From Xenophilus azovorans DSM 13620 (GTDB lineage: Bacteria > Pseudomonadota > Gammaproteobacteria > Burkholderiales > Burkholderiaceae_C): a stretch of 64,000 bases of DNA. The position numbers and the translations under genes are program-made. Shown one piece after another: positions 63,692-64,000 of this stretch. Every line of letters starts with the position of its first letter. Position 1 is the stretch's first letter. The stretch covers positions 490,568-554,567 of the forward strand of contig NZ_KN050766.1 in NCBI RefSeq assembly GCF_000745855.1, read 5' to 3'. A model generated the notes under the pieces. The model saw only the letters and a program-made list of their open reading frames with translations. It did not search any database and was not told where the DNA came from.

Positions 63692-64000
<309 letters not shown>

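Overview
The window looks like chromosomal DNA of a high-GC betaproteobacterium, most likely a member of the Comamonadaceae (Variovorax/Acidovorax-like). The basis is the very GC-rich codon use, the gene order (rimP-nusA-infB, pepA-holC, lptF-lptG, tolB-pal-cpoB, the dap cluster), orphan Bug-type solute receptors, and a recurring ~70-bp GC-rich interspersed element. No database search was run; all names rest on reading motifs and remembered family sequences.

Left part (1-34 kb) is mostly conserved core. infB (cut by the window edge), nusA and rimP run leftward. They are followed by an MFS exporter and a leftward yejABEF peptide-uptake operon, divergent from fabI. Rightward from fabI come an exported ATP-dependent DNA ligase, a YbaN-like protein and an EamA transporter. 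Next are a leftward Orn/Lys/Arg decarboxylase, a divergent nfeD-paraslipin pair with tRNA-Ser(GGA), and envelope lipoprotein genes. A leftward branched-chain amino-acid receptor and pepA-holC-unknown follow. lptF-lptG-cbiX-cysB-aminotransferase and a tiny DUF3309-type gene run rightward, and hrpA runs leftward.

Middle part (34-41 kb) is the most unusual. A short candidate leader transcript (9-codon ORF plus terminator) precedes an 81-residue basic protein and a 664-residue protein that joins a ClpA/ClpB-type AAA+ module to an FtsH-type (M41) zinc peptidase domain without any membrane segment. A large lower-GC autotransporter is convergent to it.

Right-middle part (40.5-55 kb) returns to core functions. 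It holds argA, a LysE exporter, lysine/peptidoglycan precursor genes dapC-dapD-(pilU)-dapE, prmB, an ABC-F ATPase, tolB-pal-cpoB, tcdA and tRNA-Lys(TTT). The right end (55.4-63.7 kb) looks accessory. One leftward operon encodes a VOC protein, an MhpA-like FAD hydroxylase, an IclR regulator, an FAH-family hydrolase, an NTF2-like protein, a Bug receptor, an FMN reductase and PcaI/PcaJ CoA-transferase. It is driven from a compact divergent promoter shared with a second Bug receptor gene. A truncated IS110-type transposase gene closes the window.

Five copies of the ~70-bp element occur. One lies in frame inside prmB, and one appears to be translated as the start of the YejA signal peptide.
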